From Cristatella mucedo (Eukaryota; Bryozoa; Phylactolaemata; Cristatellidae), in the NCBI GenBank assembly GCA_009760855.2, contig WPIO01000001.1:4112001-4176000 (forward strand): a DNA stretch of 64,000 nt. Reading direction: 5' to 3'. Below, piece by piece: positions 1-11,182 of this stretch. The notes below the pieces were generated by a model. The model was not told the origin of the DNA. It worked only from the letters and a program-made list of their open reading frames with translations, and made no database searches. The position numbers were made by a program, and so were the translations under genes. Position 1 is the first letter of the stretch; the number at the start of each line of letters is the position of its first letter.

Positions 1-2049
1 TGTGACTGATTATCGATTGTAAAGCATGCAGGCTACAGCAACTTAATAAAGGACAGCATCCTCCTAGAGTATGGTTGCCTTAACTGTCGTGGCCAGAAGA
101 GATAACTTATTGTAGCAGATGTGACAGGAGTTAGCTATAAGACAGGTAATTTAATTTGACTGGTGGTTCAAGAACACGTATGCACTAGTTATTGCGATTA
201 CCACAAGATATCTCATTCAAACCATCAGCTAGGTGGACACCCTATTACCAAGATGCAGCACTTTCAGCACCAACGAAGTCAACACGTGAAGCAATATAAC
301 GAGGTTTTATGACCAATACTAAACGCCAGCGTGGGTGCGACCGACCGACAAGCACATACCCAGCGCATATTCTTCAGATTGTAGAAGATTGGTGGCCAAG
401 TCCAACTCAGTAAAATGTGTGTGCAATGTAGTCCCAGAGCTAACCCCAGCCGCTCCGAATCATTCACTGCTAGACACACGAGGAACGTGCCCAATCCACA
501 TGCTACAAAAGAATAGTCGACTCATTATTTGATGCAGTGTTGCCGCGTTGACAATTTTGCGATGCTCTTGCTGATGGGTCAGTCGTGCGTCAAACATTTT
601 GGGTCGATGGTTCGGCAGACAAATGCTTGGTGTCAACATGCGACTTAACGTATGCCTCAGGGCCGCTGCGGTCGATTCGTGAGAGCTTGTTGAAAATATT
701 ATTCCTATGGCATTTTATTGGTCATGATCCGAGTTTTGAAAGTCTGGGACCCTCCAGCAGCGATTGCATAGTAACTAACTAACTGAATGCCTTCACAATA
801 AGAGGTGCCTGAGCATCTGGACTCTGCTGCATTGCTGCAGTGGTTAAACTCTTAGGATAGTTGATTGTAGTCAAGGGGCGTAAGCTAACGCTGTAAGGTT
901 CTAGTGGGTAGAATCTCAAGTTTTCGATGTCTACACTAATCACGAGAAGCCTCACGGATACAGAATAAAAGTAGTCCTTTGTGCAACGTTGTCTGGCATT
1001 AGTTGCTGTCTCGTCGCTGCCAAGACAGGCTGCTCATTTGCTTTATGTTAAAATACCAAATTAGCTCGGTTGATCGTCAGCCTAATTACACCCTAAAGCT
1101 GCAAGATCGTGACAAGATATATAAGAGAGGTAGATAAAAAAAGAACAGAAGAACGGCTTGATTTTTTGCTTTCACCGTGTGATTTCCAATGCTTGCACCA
1201 AGGAAGCACTTTTCGCAGCCATCCTTGAAAGCGCCCCTCGACTATAAATAATTTACACTCGAATTATCGTAGGTAAAACTTGACAAGTGTGTGAGTCAGC
1301 AATTACTGCTGTTAAAGTAAGCTTATTTTCACACACGTCAGATGTGATAAAACAGGCCATAGATTTGCTACGATTAGATGTAAAAATCTGCTCAAGTGGT
1401 ACATCAACTGTACTGAGACGGCAGCTACTGTCCTACTCCAACAGAAATGCTGGTCCCAGGTATTAATGTGCAGATCGCGTTGGAAGAAATAATGATGCTG
1501 ACGATAACAGCTTCAGAGATGAATTCCCTAAAATATGCCTGGTCTTATGAGGGGTTTAAAGCAGTTGCAACTAAGCTCGAGAAAATGGGGTCGAGATCGC
1601 TTTTGTATCTACGGTTACACTTCCACTTGAGCAAAAAGTTGCTCAGTCGTCTGGTCTAATCGAGGAATCAGTTCGAAGGTATGACTTTCTTGCTCTCGCC
1701 CAGTGCTAGCAGTGTTTCGTCCCTTCCATCGGATGCTGCAAGCTTGAGTGAAATTCGATGATTAGGGTATTCTACCATTAACAAAGTAGTCGATTGAATG
1801 AGCTGATCTTGACTTTTTTAACCGCTCAACGCTTCCTGCAGGAGAACCAGTCTCTTAAGCCGCGTTTACGTGGCGAGTCTACCTTCTGTCATATTTAAAT
1901 CCTTGGTATACAAGTCACCAAGACAGGGGCATCCAAGACTTACGCAAGACTGAACGATGGCTCGGAAGCCGAGCACGGTTCTACGTCCTGGTCAAGACTT
2001 ATGCCAGACTGAAACAATATCAATTATGGGCACCGTCAAGTACATTCGT
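1..2049. other. no gene recognised
   Basis: I see no coding exon with good splice sites, no structured RNA and no clear mobile element here. The short open frames have no recognisable domain. A diverged repeat could still be present that I cannot recognise by eye. Confidence 0.4.
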
Positions 2050-2195
2050 TATTAATTATAATATATAATTCATCTGTATAGCGCCCTAAGAGACTTAATC
2101 TCTATTCAGACGATTCACATATGCAACGGGGCTTGAGCCCACGACCTCGGCCAGACCTTGGTCCCCGGGCGAGCACCTTGAACCAAAGGGCCAAG
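2050..2195 (-). mobile_element. SINE-2 copy (tRNA-derived head, LINE-like tail)
   Basis: Read on the minus strand, the copy has a tRNA-like head with a B-box-like GGCTCGAGCCCC-type motif (here plus-strand GGGGCTTGAGCCC), then a short linker with 'catatg', then a tail of the form GAGATTAAGTCTCTTAGGGCGCTATACA followed by an AT-rich end. At least seven other copies with the same order occur in this window. The tail resembles the 3' end of the LINE-B family found here, which suggests LINE-mediated copying. Confidence 0.75.
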
Positions 2196-2569
2196 TCTTC
2201 ATCGCTTTGAAATGCAAGGCGGGCGACTTGAACGGCGAAATAATCGAAGCGTTCCGCGAGAGTCCGCGAGAGTTTGTGGGAGGCTACGAGCTCGTCATAT
2301 AAGCACCATATAATGAGACGGCGGGCGATAAAGGTAATCGTTTAAATTCATCAGGACGTGCATCCCCTGAACCACTTCCTACCTCCCTAGCAAAAGCAAT
2401 TTCCCATTACCACTCTGGGGGGGGGGTGAGGTGGGGTGGAGTAATAAGAGAAGTGAAGGAAAACTGACCATATAAGCTTCCTGCAAGAGCGAAGACCGAA
2501 GCATGACAAAAGCCAGGCTCACCGTGTAAACTCTGCTTTACCCAGGCCGCCTGCAAGACGGTGCATTAA

Positions 2570-2750
2570 AAACGGTTAGCTGATTTAGCAGCCTCGCTTG
2601 TCTAGCGACAGAAGAGCAGAAGAACGCCTTTCGCCGCCGTTTGCAGTGGGCAATAAAGGATCGTCCAATGCAGGACTCGAATCCACAATCTGAGTCGCGG
2701 GGAGCGAGCACCTTACCCCTGGGCTCAGACTCGAGCAATTTACTGGGCTA
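2570..2750 (-). mobile_element. SINE-1 copy (tRNA-derived)
   Basis: On the minus strand this copy starts with a tRNA-like head containing a B-box-like GATTCGAGTCCTGCA motif. It continues through 'ctttattgcccactgcaa' and ends in the family's 'gctaaatcagctaa' terminus. The window contains more than a dozen copies of this family in both directions, at different degrees of decay. Confidence 0.75.
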
Positions 2751-2936
2751 CTGTCAGCCCGAGACTACTGACAGCATGATCTCGCCAGGGCTCCTGCTGG
2801 CGGCCGGTGGGACCCGGCAAGCGCTTCTGCCGCCTCAGCTCTTGCTGACTCGGCGACACTTGTCCTTTTTACCACCCGCTCCCTCCAGCTTGCCTATATG
2901 GCGCTGGGTCGCTCGGGCAAGGAGCAAACTCCTCAG

Positions 2937-2937
2937 T

Positions 2938-3001
<64 letters not shown>
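2937..3001. repeat. (CA)n microsatellite
   Basis: An uninterrupted CA dinucleotide tract of about 32 units is visible. Open frames running through it (poly-Thr-His and poly-Cys-Val) are artefacts of the repeat. Confidence 0.95.
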
Positions 3002-3004
<3 letters not shown>

Positions 3005-3645
3005 GCCAGTCAATCACTACGATAGAGTGTGCGAGCAACTGGACGCACACGGGTACGAAAGGATAACGAATCTGACGTACGGAGCAGAAGCACTGGGCGC
3101 GAAGCTGTCGCTGCAGAGGGCCGATTATTCAGATTAGCGAGCGTTTACATTCGTTCATTCATAGGTTCGGACATTGGCAATCTACATCGAGCGACCGGTA
3201 AGCTTTGGCCAGTTCGATGTGGAGTCGCTGGGTCTCGCGAGCGAAGAGAAGGCCGCGTGCAGAGCGCGGCAGAGGGCACACAGAGGCTGTCGAAAACGAG
3301 AAGGTTGCAGGTGCCGAAAATAGGCAGCAGAAAACCAGCGAAAGCAGAAGTTCTCTGCAGCAGCGATCGGTAGCCTCTGCTGGTGAGCCAGCGACCCAAA
3401 GCAGCAGCAGCAGCATCCGGTCAGATTGCTGTGCTTTCTGCTCTCGCAAGCGCCTCTCAAAGGCGAGCTCCGCTCTCGCGATCTTGCACACTGCCTCCAG
3501 CCTCTCCGGACACTTCTTTAAAAAACGAGCATAGCTTGGTGCGTGCCGATTCGGTTGGCGAGACACCTCACTTTGGAACGCTCCATCAGTTCGATTGGAC
3601 GAAAGTTTGTAAGTTCGCTACATCAAGCCACTGGGTCTTGTAGGT
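3005..3645. other. GC-rich stretch, possible exon or promoter, unassigned
   Basis: This stretch is richer in G and C than its surroundings and has several overlapping open frames on both strands. The most protein-like one is on the minus strand (about 3400-3566), with an Arg/Glu/Ala/Leu-rich helix-like composition (key part ERLEAVCKIARAELAFER). I found no convincing acceptor and donor pair around it, and short CAG runs inflate the frames. It may be a first exon or a promoter-proximal region of an unknown gene, or simply unusual composition. Confidence 0.2.
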
Positions 3646-4157
3646 AAATCAATTAGCCAACGTTCCGCTTGCTTGACATCCGATGCAATTTATTGCACTA
3701 GCAATTTTGACCCATACTTTCTGCCATGGGACGAGGGCAAAGACGAAGCAACGGAGCTGCTGCCGAAGACAGGTCGGCTCACTCTTTCGGTACTGAAAGC
3801 ATGGGCGGCGCCCGTTCTTTGTATTCAGCCTCTAGCCATCTGGGCACTGGATATCGCACCCGACTTCTCAGGGCTGTAATGATGTGAACGTGGAGGCATG
3901 AGCCCGATGAGAGCATGCAGAGTTTGTACTGGCTCTGGGTAGCGTCTTTATCAATCGAGCACCACCACCATAGGAGGGTGTGCTGAATGCCGTTTTCTGA
4001 AAACTATGGGGCAAGGAGTTGGCATACCAGTGGAGAATAAACTGCAGTAAACAGAGTATCTGCAGTGTTATTTTCTTTGGAAGGAATACCACTAAGAATA
4101 CACGCTCACAAGTAAGTTTTAATACACGAAACAGAGCTTTAAGCAGTAGCTCCCGAA

Positions 4158-4158
<1 letters not shown>

Positions 4159-4196
<38 letters not shown>
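4159..4196. repeat. (GT)n microsatellite
   Basis: A GT dinucleotide run is followed by degenerate GT-rich sequence to about 4280. It lies just upstream of a LINE-B 3' tail that itself ends in a TTA-repeat. Confidence 0.9.
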
Positions 4197-4197
<1 letters not shown>

Positions 4198-4297
4198 CGC
4201 ACGCGTGTGCTTGTGCGTCTGGTGTGTGTTGATATGTGTGTGTTTGTGTTGGTGCGTATGAGTTGGTGTGTGCGTGTTTCGTTGGGCGGCCGGCCTG

Positions 4298-4396
4298 ATT
4301 TTCTTTTGCAGCATATATAAAGCGCCTAGAAAAAGATTGAGTTCTCCGAGGGTACTTTATCAAGTGTATAGTTATTATTATTATTATTATTATTAT
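4298..4396 (+). mobile_element. LINE-B 3' tail, severely 5'-truncated
   Basis: The sequence matches the 3' end of the other LINE-B copies: 'tttgcagca...', then 'gcgcctagaaaaagattgag' and 'ttctccgagggtactttatc', ending in a (TTA)n run. Only the tail is present, as expected from incomplete target-primed reverse transcription. Confidence 0.8.
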
Positions 4397-4555
4397 AAAC
4401 CATATCTAAGGTACTTGGGTACGTCGAGGCGGTGCCACGTCCGAATATTAGTAGTAGCAAGCCAAACGGGCGCACTGCATCCTGCTTGGCCCGTTCGGGC
4501 AAAGCTCAAAGACTCCGACAGCCGCCACTTGCGGTGTGATAGCTGTCGCTGTAAC

Positions 4556-4680
4556 GCAGGTTCAACAGCCTCATTTACATTGCAGCAGAAGAGCCTTAGG
4601 AGCTATCGCTTGGTCTTGCTATGGGCAAACCCACGGCCCGAGTCGATAAGTGGGAGCACCTTTCTGCTGGGTTACGACCT
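4556..4680 (-). mobile_element. SINE-1 copy, degenerate
   Basis: The family landmarks are recognisable on the minus strand: the 'caacagcctcatttac' end, the 'gcagaagagccttaggagct' middle and a decayed tRNA-like head. Several substitutions and a shortened head mark it as old. Confidence 0.6.
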
Positions 4681-4869
4681 CCGCTGCACATCCCCTGCTG
4701 GCTGCCTCCTTTAAACGACTTGAGTATAGGTAATAATTGCAACACAGATCTGCTGTGAGCCTGCAGCGATGCTCAAATCTGCGACGGCAAAGCATTTCGA
4801 TATTTCATCGATGGCCGGTTCAGCACTGTCCCAGTGAAGAAAGCACGATCAAATTACTTTATCCAGGCA

Positions 4870-5560
4870 AAATGGGATAATAATAATAATAATAATAATA
4901 ATAATGCACTTGATACAGCGATCTCAGAAAAATCAATCTCGTTCTAGGCGCTTCACTTTGCTTCAAAGAAAATACGATCGAATGGTGACTGGTATCGTGC
5001 TTGATAAACAGCATAAATAACATGGTTAGGGGTGACATGCAAAAGGTCAGCATGCAAGTGTGGTTAGTGGCAGCATGCACACTGTCAGCACGAATGAGTA
5101 CATAAGGGACAAATCGTAGGGACCCACTATATGCTGTCATAAATCGGTGCATTTTTATTTTATTTTTAATGTGGTCAAGTCAGGGGATGTCGTGACGGAA
5201 GTTGGGAGTGAATTCCAGGCTTTAGGAGCATACGAACTGAAGGCATGGTTTCTAAGGGATTTGAGGTTCCTACGAGATCTAGGTAAACAGCTAGATTCCA
5301 AAAAGCGGGTGGTACGATGCTTAGATTGATGGGGCAGTAGATCCGATAGGTAGGCTGGAGCCAAAGAATGAAGGGACCTAAAAGTGAGCGACAAAACCTT
5401 GAAGTCAATCCGTTGCTTGACTGGTAGCCAGTCTAGGTCGGCGAGAAGTGGTGTAATGTGGCAACTGCGATGCTCACGACAGACAAGCCTAGGTGCTGAG
5501 TTTTGCACCGGCTGTAAGCGCCTGGTAAGCATTCTTGAGCCAACAGCGGCTAGGGCCAGC
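4870..5560 (-). mobile_element. LINE-B fragment (C-terminal reverse-transcriptase region and 3' tail)
   Basis: On the minus strand the frame at 5155-5532 encodes the post-thumb region typical of L2/CR1-like reverse transcriptases. Key blocks are QNSAPRLVCREHR, HITPLLADLDWLPVKQRID, LAPAYLSDLL and AWNSLPTSVTTS. It is followed by the noncoding 3' region with repeated 'gcatgc' motifs, the gcgc...ctctga...gcgc tail and an (AAT/ATT)n end at 4877-4905. The 5' part (endonuclease and catalytic core) is absent, so the copy is dead. Confidence 0.9.
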
Positions 5561-6780
5561 CGTGCGGCACTAGGCTTCTACGACACGCTACAAGCAGGCT
5601 AGCGTGAATGATGGTCTGTACGAGAAAGAATTCCTCAGGTCGCCTCTAAATTAAGACGGCTGCTCACTAAGCACGGAGGCATCCTCGCCACCTGCCAAGA
5701 GCATGGCTGCTGTTGAACTGAACGACACTGGCCTTCACGAAACACTTCGTTTCTGACTCGTATTCTGTGTATGGGTGCATGGGATTACACCATCTGAGGA
5801 TTCGTGCTAATTACAAAGGTTAGGGCGACGACATCGTCAACGATGGTCATTTTCCGAGCGACAATACGGCATACAGTGCTTACTGGCAACAGTAGTTTTG
5901 GACGGCAGCGGCATTGTTTGCCGCGTCTAGGCGATTCATTACGGTGCTATGCGCCCTAGCCAGGGCATGCCACACCCGGCAGTCCGTCATTCATCTCTCC
6001 GAGGGTGGCTCTTCACCAGGGGTTGACGCTAATGCCGTTCGTTTAAGAACGCTCAGCGTTAAGCTGCCGACAGAATGCTTGGACCGCACAATAGAGACGG
6101 TAGCATGGGCCCGCATCTGAATATCCAGATGGGGACACTGAGACCCAAGAGCTACCGGCTGCCATGAGCGAAAGCTAGCATGGGACCCGTGATGTGTCGT
6201 ATGAAATTCGTGTATTTAGCCTAAGGGGAGTGCACATTTATATCTTAGATTCTCGGACAGATTTTTTTAGAATGCATTAAAAATGTAATGACATCAACTT
6301 AACTTCTGGAGAACTATCGTACATTCTTTTTCTTCGCCTTGCTATCACGGATTGATCGAAGACCGCCTTGAGCCTACTGAATGTGCTTCCGTAGCAGAAT
6401 TCTCCTCATCGAAACACAAGTTGTTGGGAGATCGGTTAGACTAATCCGGCTTTTAGAGTAACTAAGGCCTTTCCTTCAATTACGTCCGTCTCGGAACTCG
6501 CGCTCCAGTGTCCCACTAGCCGGGTGCCTTGTGGGTAGATGGCGCTGGGGAGCGGATAAGCTTATAGCTCACAATGAAATTTAATGTGAAAGCTGCTCAT
6601 TCACTTGCGCGGCAACGCGGACGACTTAAACATTGGTAGGATGTTAGAGCCATTGGTAACGTTGCCATACTGAGGCTTTGCCTCACGCGTAGGGATAAGG
6701 GAAGCCGGATAAATGCCTTCGCGCTGTTGTATATAAACTTGCTTCGAACTGTGGTCGGCGAGGATAAATCTCTGTCCCCT
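5561..6780. other. no gene recognised
   Basis: Nothing in this stretch shows a recognisable domain, repeat family or splice-site pair. Composition is ordinary. Confidence 0.4.
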
Positions 6781-6945
6781 CACCTCACGCCAGCTGCGCA
6801 CGTTCTCGTCCACTCAACGCATGCGCACGTGCGCACACGCGCGCACTTACGCGACTTTCCGATCCGGCTCGTGTTCAGCGTACCATTACACGTTCATGCC
6901 AGACAGACAGAGCGCTTTGAAGCTAGTGCTGAGAGCGGCAGCTCG
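6780..6945. promoter_or_regulatory. CpG-rich, GCGC/CACG-rich stretch, possible promoter
   Basis: This short region is rich in CpG and in alternating GCGCAC/CACGTG-like words. It lies immediately upstream of the candidate first AHR exon. There is no clear TATA box or initiator at a fixed spacing, so the promoter reading is inference. Confidence 0.25.
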
Positions 6946-6948
6946 AAG

Positions 6949-6965
6949 ATGAAAGCCTCGTCCAC
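6949..6965 (+). CDS. candidate first coding exon of the AHR-like gene
   Basis: An ATG with an acceptable context (A at -3) opens a five-codon frame, Met-Lys-Ala-Ser-Ser plus two bases. It ends at a good donor, AC|GTAAGC. The two leftover bases match the phase of the bHLH exon, which needs two bases before its first nucleotide. Upstream sequence is rich in CpG and GCGC, as a promoter could be. The support is only phase and splice-site quality, which will occur by chance about once in a few kb. The minus-strand first exon at 8704 would run across this site. An alternative is that the bHLH exon itself starts translation at the ATG at 15161. Confidence 0.22.
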
Positions 6966-7837
6966 GTAAGCGAAATGCTGCGTCATGTTCGCGTCATGTA
7001 AGAGAAGAGTATAGACCCACAGCAGACCTACGAGTACTCCACCACGCTATGCAATTTTGAATTTACGTCCCTTTCGTACGTGGCTACGCGCGTAAGGGAG
7101 TCCTCTAATCGGAAGTCCCTGCTGATTTACTAGTCGACTTTGACCAACAGTGAAGAGCTCACGCGCTAATTAATGCGAATGGCCAAATAGCGTTCGTTGC
7201 TGAAAATTAAATATGACTTGAACATGACCGGAAAGGAGTGCTAAGTGCAGTGTGCACCAGAAAGTGCTAACACGATGTGGCAGCATTAGATTCAAAACTA
7301 AAGTGAGCAAAGCAAGTAGAATATCTGTGTAAATACCGCACACAACGAAGAGGAGGACGAACAAAAGAGAGACCCACTCAGCGTCGCATTACCGAAACTC
7401 AACAGAAGAGTAATTTTCGTCGAGCTCTACAACAGCAAAAGACTGAGGTAGAAAGGTAGCGAGTGTCGCACTGCTGAAGTAGGAATATTTTTCATATTTA
7501 ATCCCACACGCAATTTACTACATTAAGAAAGATCTGCAGTATTTCCCTCCAGCTGGGACTTCGGGCACACCGGCTAGATCGACGGACACTCAGGACCGCC
7601 TTTTAAAGTACGAGTTGGAATTTTCCGTAGTTTTTCACGTGGCGCCGGCTAGCATTTAAAGAAAAGTCGCAGCTTTATCTGAGGTACTGTGTATTTTATG
7701 CCAAGCGATTCAAGAACGCACGAGTTCTTAAACGGTAGCTTAAAGGGCCATATAAAATATAACGGAAATTCGAGTACAGCCACGGAACTCAGACCGTAAA
7801 TACGCCCGCTTATCGCTTCTAAGCACGAGTTGTCTAA

Positions 7838-7998
7838 AAGGTTAGTTGATTCAAAAGAATCTTGTTACATAGCGGCAGAAGAGCATGACAAAACTATACG
7901 CATCGCTTGCAATGGGAAATACAGGATCGCCGCTGCCGAAGCCGATCCTACGGCCTGGGTCGATGAGAGCGAGCACCAAACCTCTTAGCAATTAATTC
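7838..7998 (-). mobile_element. SINE-1 copy, degenerate
   Basis: The minus-strand copy has the terminal 'gattcaa...' element, the 'agcggcagaagagc' block, the 'tcgcttgcaatggg' block and a tRNA-like head with 'cctgggtcgatgagagcgag'. It is diverged from the best copies. Confidence 0.6.
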
Positions 7999-8350
7999 GA
8001 TACATCTCACTAAACCAGCTCAGCCAAGTGAGTATGCTAAATTCCTAACTTACTTGCCGGCCTGTATTTTTATGCGAGTAAAATATAATGAGCCAGTCAA
8101 ATGCGAGCAGTACGCTTACCAGAATAGGCTGCCGCAACAAGGGGAGTTAACCATTGGCTTTTAAGCATCCACAGCGGCCTTCTTAACTGCTGCAACGAGA
8201 ATTCGCAGCGTTCGGTTATTTTGTCACGTGCAGCTCGTCATTTTTTAGTGACTTGAGCTGAGGACTTGCGACGAGACAAGTGATCGGAAAACGCAAGCCA
8301 GAACCCAAGGTGTGCAAAGCTGCTGGCAATTTGCTTCGCCGTTTACCCAC

Positions 8351-8704
8351 CTGATCGTACCATTCGACCGCCTCCTTCCGCGTTATCAACATGGCCGCCA
8401 GGCCGCCAACGTGCGGCAACAGAAGCGTGAAGATTGAGGCCATGCAAGCGGCCACGGTCGTCGTCACTGCAGCGGCTGATTCGCCTTGGCTCAGCGGCAG
8501 CGGCGGCGGCTCAACTTCTTCCACTCGGACTTGCTTCACCCCAGTTATTTTCTTGGTGAGACGGGGCGCTGCGTGGGGATGCTCCACCGCCGGCGGCAGC
8601 GGCTCCTCCTCTGGAACCTCCTCATATAGGTACTCGTAAACATAGCGCACGTTTCCGCATTTGAGGCCGAAGAAGCGGCACAGGCGAGCCAGGAGAGCTC
8701 CCAT
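8351..8704 (-). CDS. first-exon candidate of an unidentified gene (118 codons)
   Basis: The minus-strand ATG at 8704 opens 118 in-frame codons ending exactly at a good donor, CAG|GTGGGT. The protein begins MGALLARLCRFFGLKCG, where Gly2 makes N-myristoylation possible. An acidic patch follows (YEEVPEEEPLPP), then a Lys/Val/Glu segment, and a hydrophobic stretch at about residues 77-106 (AAAVTTTVAACMASIFTLLL, then GGLAAML) that could be one membrane segment. The exon ends EAVEWYDQ in phase 0. GC content and CpG density are much higher than in the flanks, as at a promoter-proximal first exon. The frame stays open upstream through a 30-bp minisatellite, so translation could in principle start earlier. 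I do not recognise the family. Following exons should lie to the left on the minus strand, but I could not place one with confidence. Confidence 0.5.
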
Positions 8705-8829
8705 TGTTGTGCCGCGCGTCGGACGCTGCGCCGAGTCGGAACCGCAGCCGGATCTCGGGCTTTGAGCGCGCATGCGCCGCCGCCGCCGCCTCCTCGCACC
8801 TCCGTAGTGCGCTTGCCGCGGAGGGAGGC

Positions 8830-9050
8830 GGCTCGCACGACGCCGAATAGGCCAGCCCCCCTCCGCACGACGCCGACTAGGCCAGCCCCCCTCCGAACGA
8901 CGCCGAATAAGCCAGCCCCCCTCCGCACGACGCCGACTAGGCCAGCCCCCCTCCGCACGACGCCGACTAGGCCAGCCAGCGCCCCTCCGCACGACGCCGA
9001 CTGGCCAAGCTCACCCCCTCCGCACGCACGACGCCGACTAGCTCAGTCCC
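8830..9050. repeat. minisatellite with 30-bp unit, about seven copies
   Basis: The unit (GACGCCGACTAGGCCAGCCC followed by CCCTCCGCAC) is repeated head to tail with single-base variants (aataggcc / actaggcc / aataagcc). The later copies at the right edge change length slightly. Because 30 is a multiple of three, the minus strand stays open and reads a decapeptide repeat, RRRAEGGWPS, joined in frame to the 8351-8704 exon. It may be 5' UTR or promoter sequence rather than protein. Confidence 0.85.
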
Positions 9051-9914
9051 CCTCATGACCTTGACTTGCCGATTCCACGTCCCTCTTAACGGGAACGCAG
9101 CAGCGCATAGCCGCTCTCGCATGGCTTCAAGCTGTGCAGCTTGTCTCATCCGGCGGATTTCATACAAGCCCTGCTTAGTGCGAGAAAGGGCCGCGCTGAA
9201 TTTCTATCCGCTGCATTGATCCAAAAGAAAAACGCATTTACCGGTCGCCAATGCGTCATCTAGTCATCTACAGCAGCAGCCTCAGCGTCACGCCGTCGGC
9301 TGCTCGTGCGCTCACTAAACAGGGGTAAAGTCCCTCGCCATTTCTCAGCTTACAGAGCACTTTTTTCTCGAGAAAGCTTGGGCGAGAGCGGGTTCTGTTT
9401 TAATTCGACATGCCATTGGCTCATCGCATTAGAAATGTCACAGAAACCAGCGGTGATCCAAAGCTAGATGGCTTTCGGCTCAGGATTATCTCAATACTAG
9501 AAGAGCCAATAGAATTTGTGCAAAGCGCACCGTACATAGGGGCCTTGGTGCTGCCACTTTGTCGCTGCCACCATAACCCGTGTGCTGCATTGTACTAGCA
9601 CTGCCTAATCTTATAAACATTGGCCATCGAAAGTAGGGTAGGATAGGCCTAGACGAAATGCTCCTGCTCAGAATTGCGTGACCCATCTTTAGCAAATAAT
9701 GTTTCGTAGCTTCGGTATCGTCGTCTGTTTTGGGATAGATTCTATCGAACGGAATTGCATCAACGAAACGATTCGCCCTTCGAAGTGCAACTGTCATGGA
9801 CGATAGTTGCTGTATTGATGAGTCACTCTGCATGAGGGAACGACTTCGTAACTCGAAAAAACGTTACGAAACAGTTTGGCTCATCATACGGAGCCATTTA
9901 GGCACTTTCACTGA

Positions 9915-10075
9915 TTTGGCCTAGTAGTTAAGGTGCTCGCCTAGATCCAAGGTCAAGGTAAATGTATCTAATGACCGAGGTCTTGGGCTCGAGCCCCTTC
10001 GCCTATATGAAGCGCCTGAATATAGATCAACTTCTTTTAGGGCGCTATACAAATTAATTATATTCTTTTTAATTG
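9915..10075 (+). mobile_element. SINE-2 copy
   Basis: The tRNA-like head reads 'ttggcctagtagttaaggtg' with a B-box-like 'gggctcgagccc'. The body continues 'ttcgcctatatgaagcgcct' and 'gaatatagatcaacttc', then 'ttagggcgctatacaaatta'. This is the family's full order, followed directly by an AT-rich tail and then a SINE-1 copy. Confidence 0.8.
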
Positions 10076-10104
10076 AGAGCTATGCATTCTACTAATTTTT
10101 TATG

Positions 10105-10285
10105 TAGACGCAGCGCAGAGGTAAGGCGCTGACTGTTCACGACAGCAGCCATGGGTTCGAGGGCTGCACTGGACGATCCTTCATTGCTCTCCCGCGCCGC
10201 CGCCCCCCCCCCCGCAAGCGGTGATGAGAGCTGGTAGTGCTCTTCTGCCTCTATATAAATGAGGCTGTTAAATCAGCTAATTTTA
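10105..10285 (+). mobile_element. SINE-1 copy
   Basis: The head carries an A-box-like 'gcagaggtaaggcgctg' and a B-box-like 'gggttcgagggctgca'. The body carries 'cgatccttcattgctc' and 'gcaagcggtgatgagagctg', and the end is 'aatgaggctgttaaatcagc'. A short run of C interrupts the middle. Confidence 0.8.
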
Positions 10286-11101
10286 ATTTAATACTAAACT
10301 TTTTTATGAGAAAAAGTGCCAGTAAAGGTGTCACGAGAAGCGGCTTTCTCTAATCATTTTTGCACGAGTTGTGAATGCATTCAACTCTGTCAGTAAGTTA
10401 CAATAAGCGAAGCGAAGTTTTTTCCTAGCAGCAAAATCGGACAAGGTGAACGCAGTTTTCAGCAGCTCGTTACAGACAGTAAGCTTAACTATACCGCTGC
10501 GAGTGCTATGTACTTGGTGTGCACGTACCAAACCAAACATTTCGACATAGGTTTCTTGCTGAATGAGTTGCAGGGTCGTGCGATAGCATCATTTTTACCA
10601 AAGCGTACTCCGAGTGTCAAGTGCCCCCCCCCGTGGGTGACGTGTTCCGAGAGTAACGGCAGGGCAGCAAAGCAGCTGCCTCAGTGAGCTGCCGCAACCT
10701 TTGGTCAAAGTGAGCACTCGATTAGTCGTCGTGCGGACTAGTAATGGGCGGCTAATGACATCCTGCCCAAAGAGTCACCGCCCTGCTAATTGATGGGCGT
10801 CTGCGGGCATCTCGCTAAAGCGACAGCTGCTACCTAGCGTGCTCTTTAGTCCTGCTAGGTAAGGAGAGCCATTACGTAACTGGCATATTGAACCAGACTG
10901 CGGCCGGTCAAATGCAGCTCTATCGGCCGCTTACGGGGCTTTGCGACCGCAGTAATCGCTGCATTATGAGCTGTAATTCGATACCCGAAGCCTCACTGTG
11001 TTACCTGACACTGTCAGTTGCAAAGTGCTATCCGCTTCTGGTCCGACATTAAAAGTCCCACTTTAAACAGACTGCATATAAAGGATATAACCGAGCGAGC
11101 T

Positions 11102-11103
<2 letters not shown>

Positions 11104-11180
<77 letters not shown>
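11104..11180. repeat. (GA)n microsatellite
   Basis: An uninterrupted GA tract of about 38 units. The poly-Ser-Leu frame on the minus strand is an artefact. Confidence 0.95.

Positions 11181-11182
<2 letters not shown>

Noticed and set aside
2641-3137. Open frames of poly-Thr-His and poly-Cys-Val across the CA repeat
   Set aside because: They are the reading of a dinucleotide microsatellite in different frames, with no domain on either side.
3159-3566. 135-codon minus-strand frame with a helix-like segment
   Set aside because: No convincing splice sites or family; overlapping frames of equal length exist on both strands. Kept only as an unassigned GC-rich stretch.
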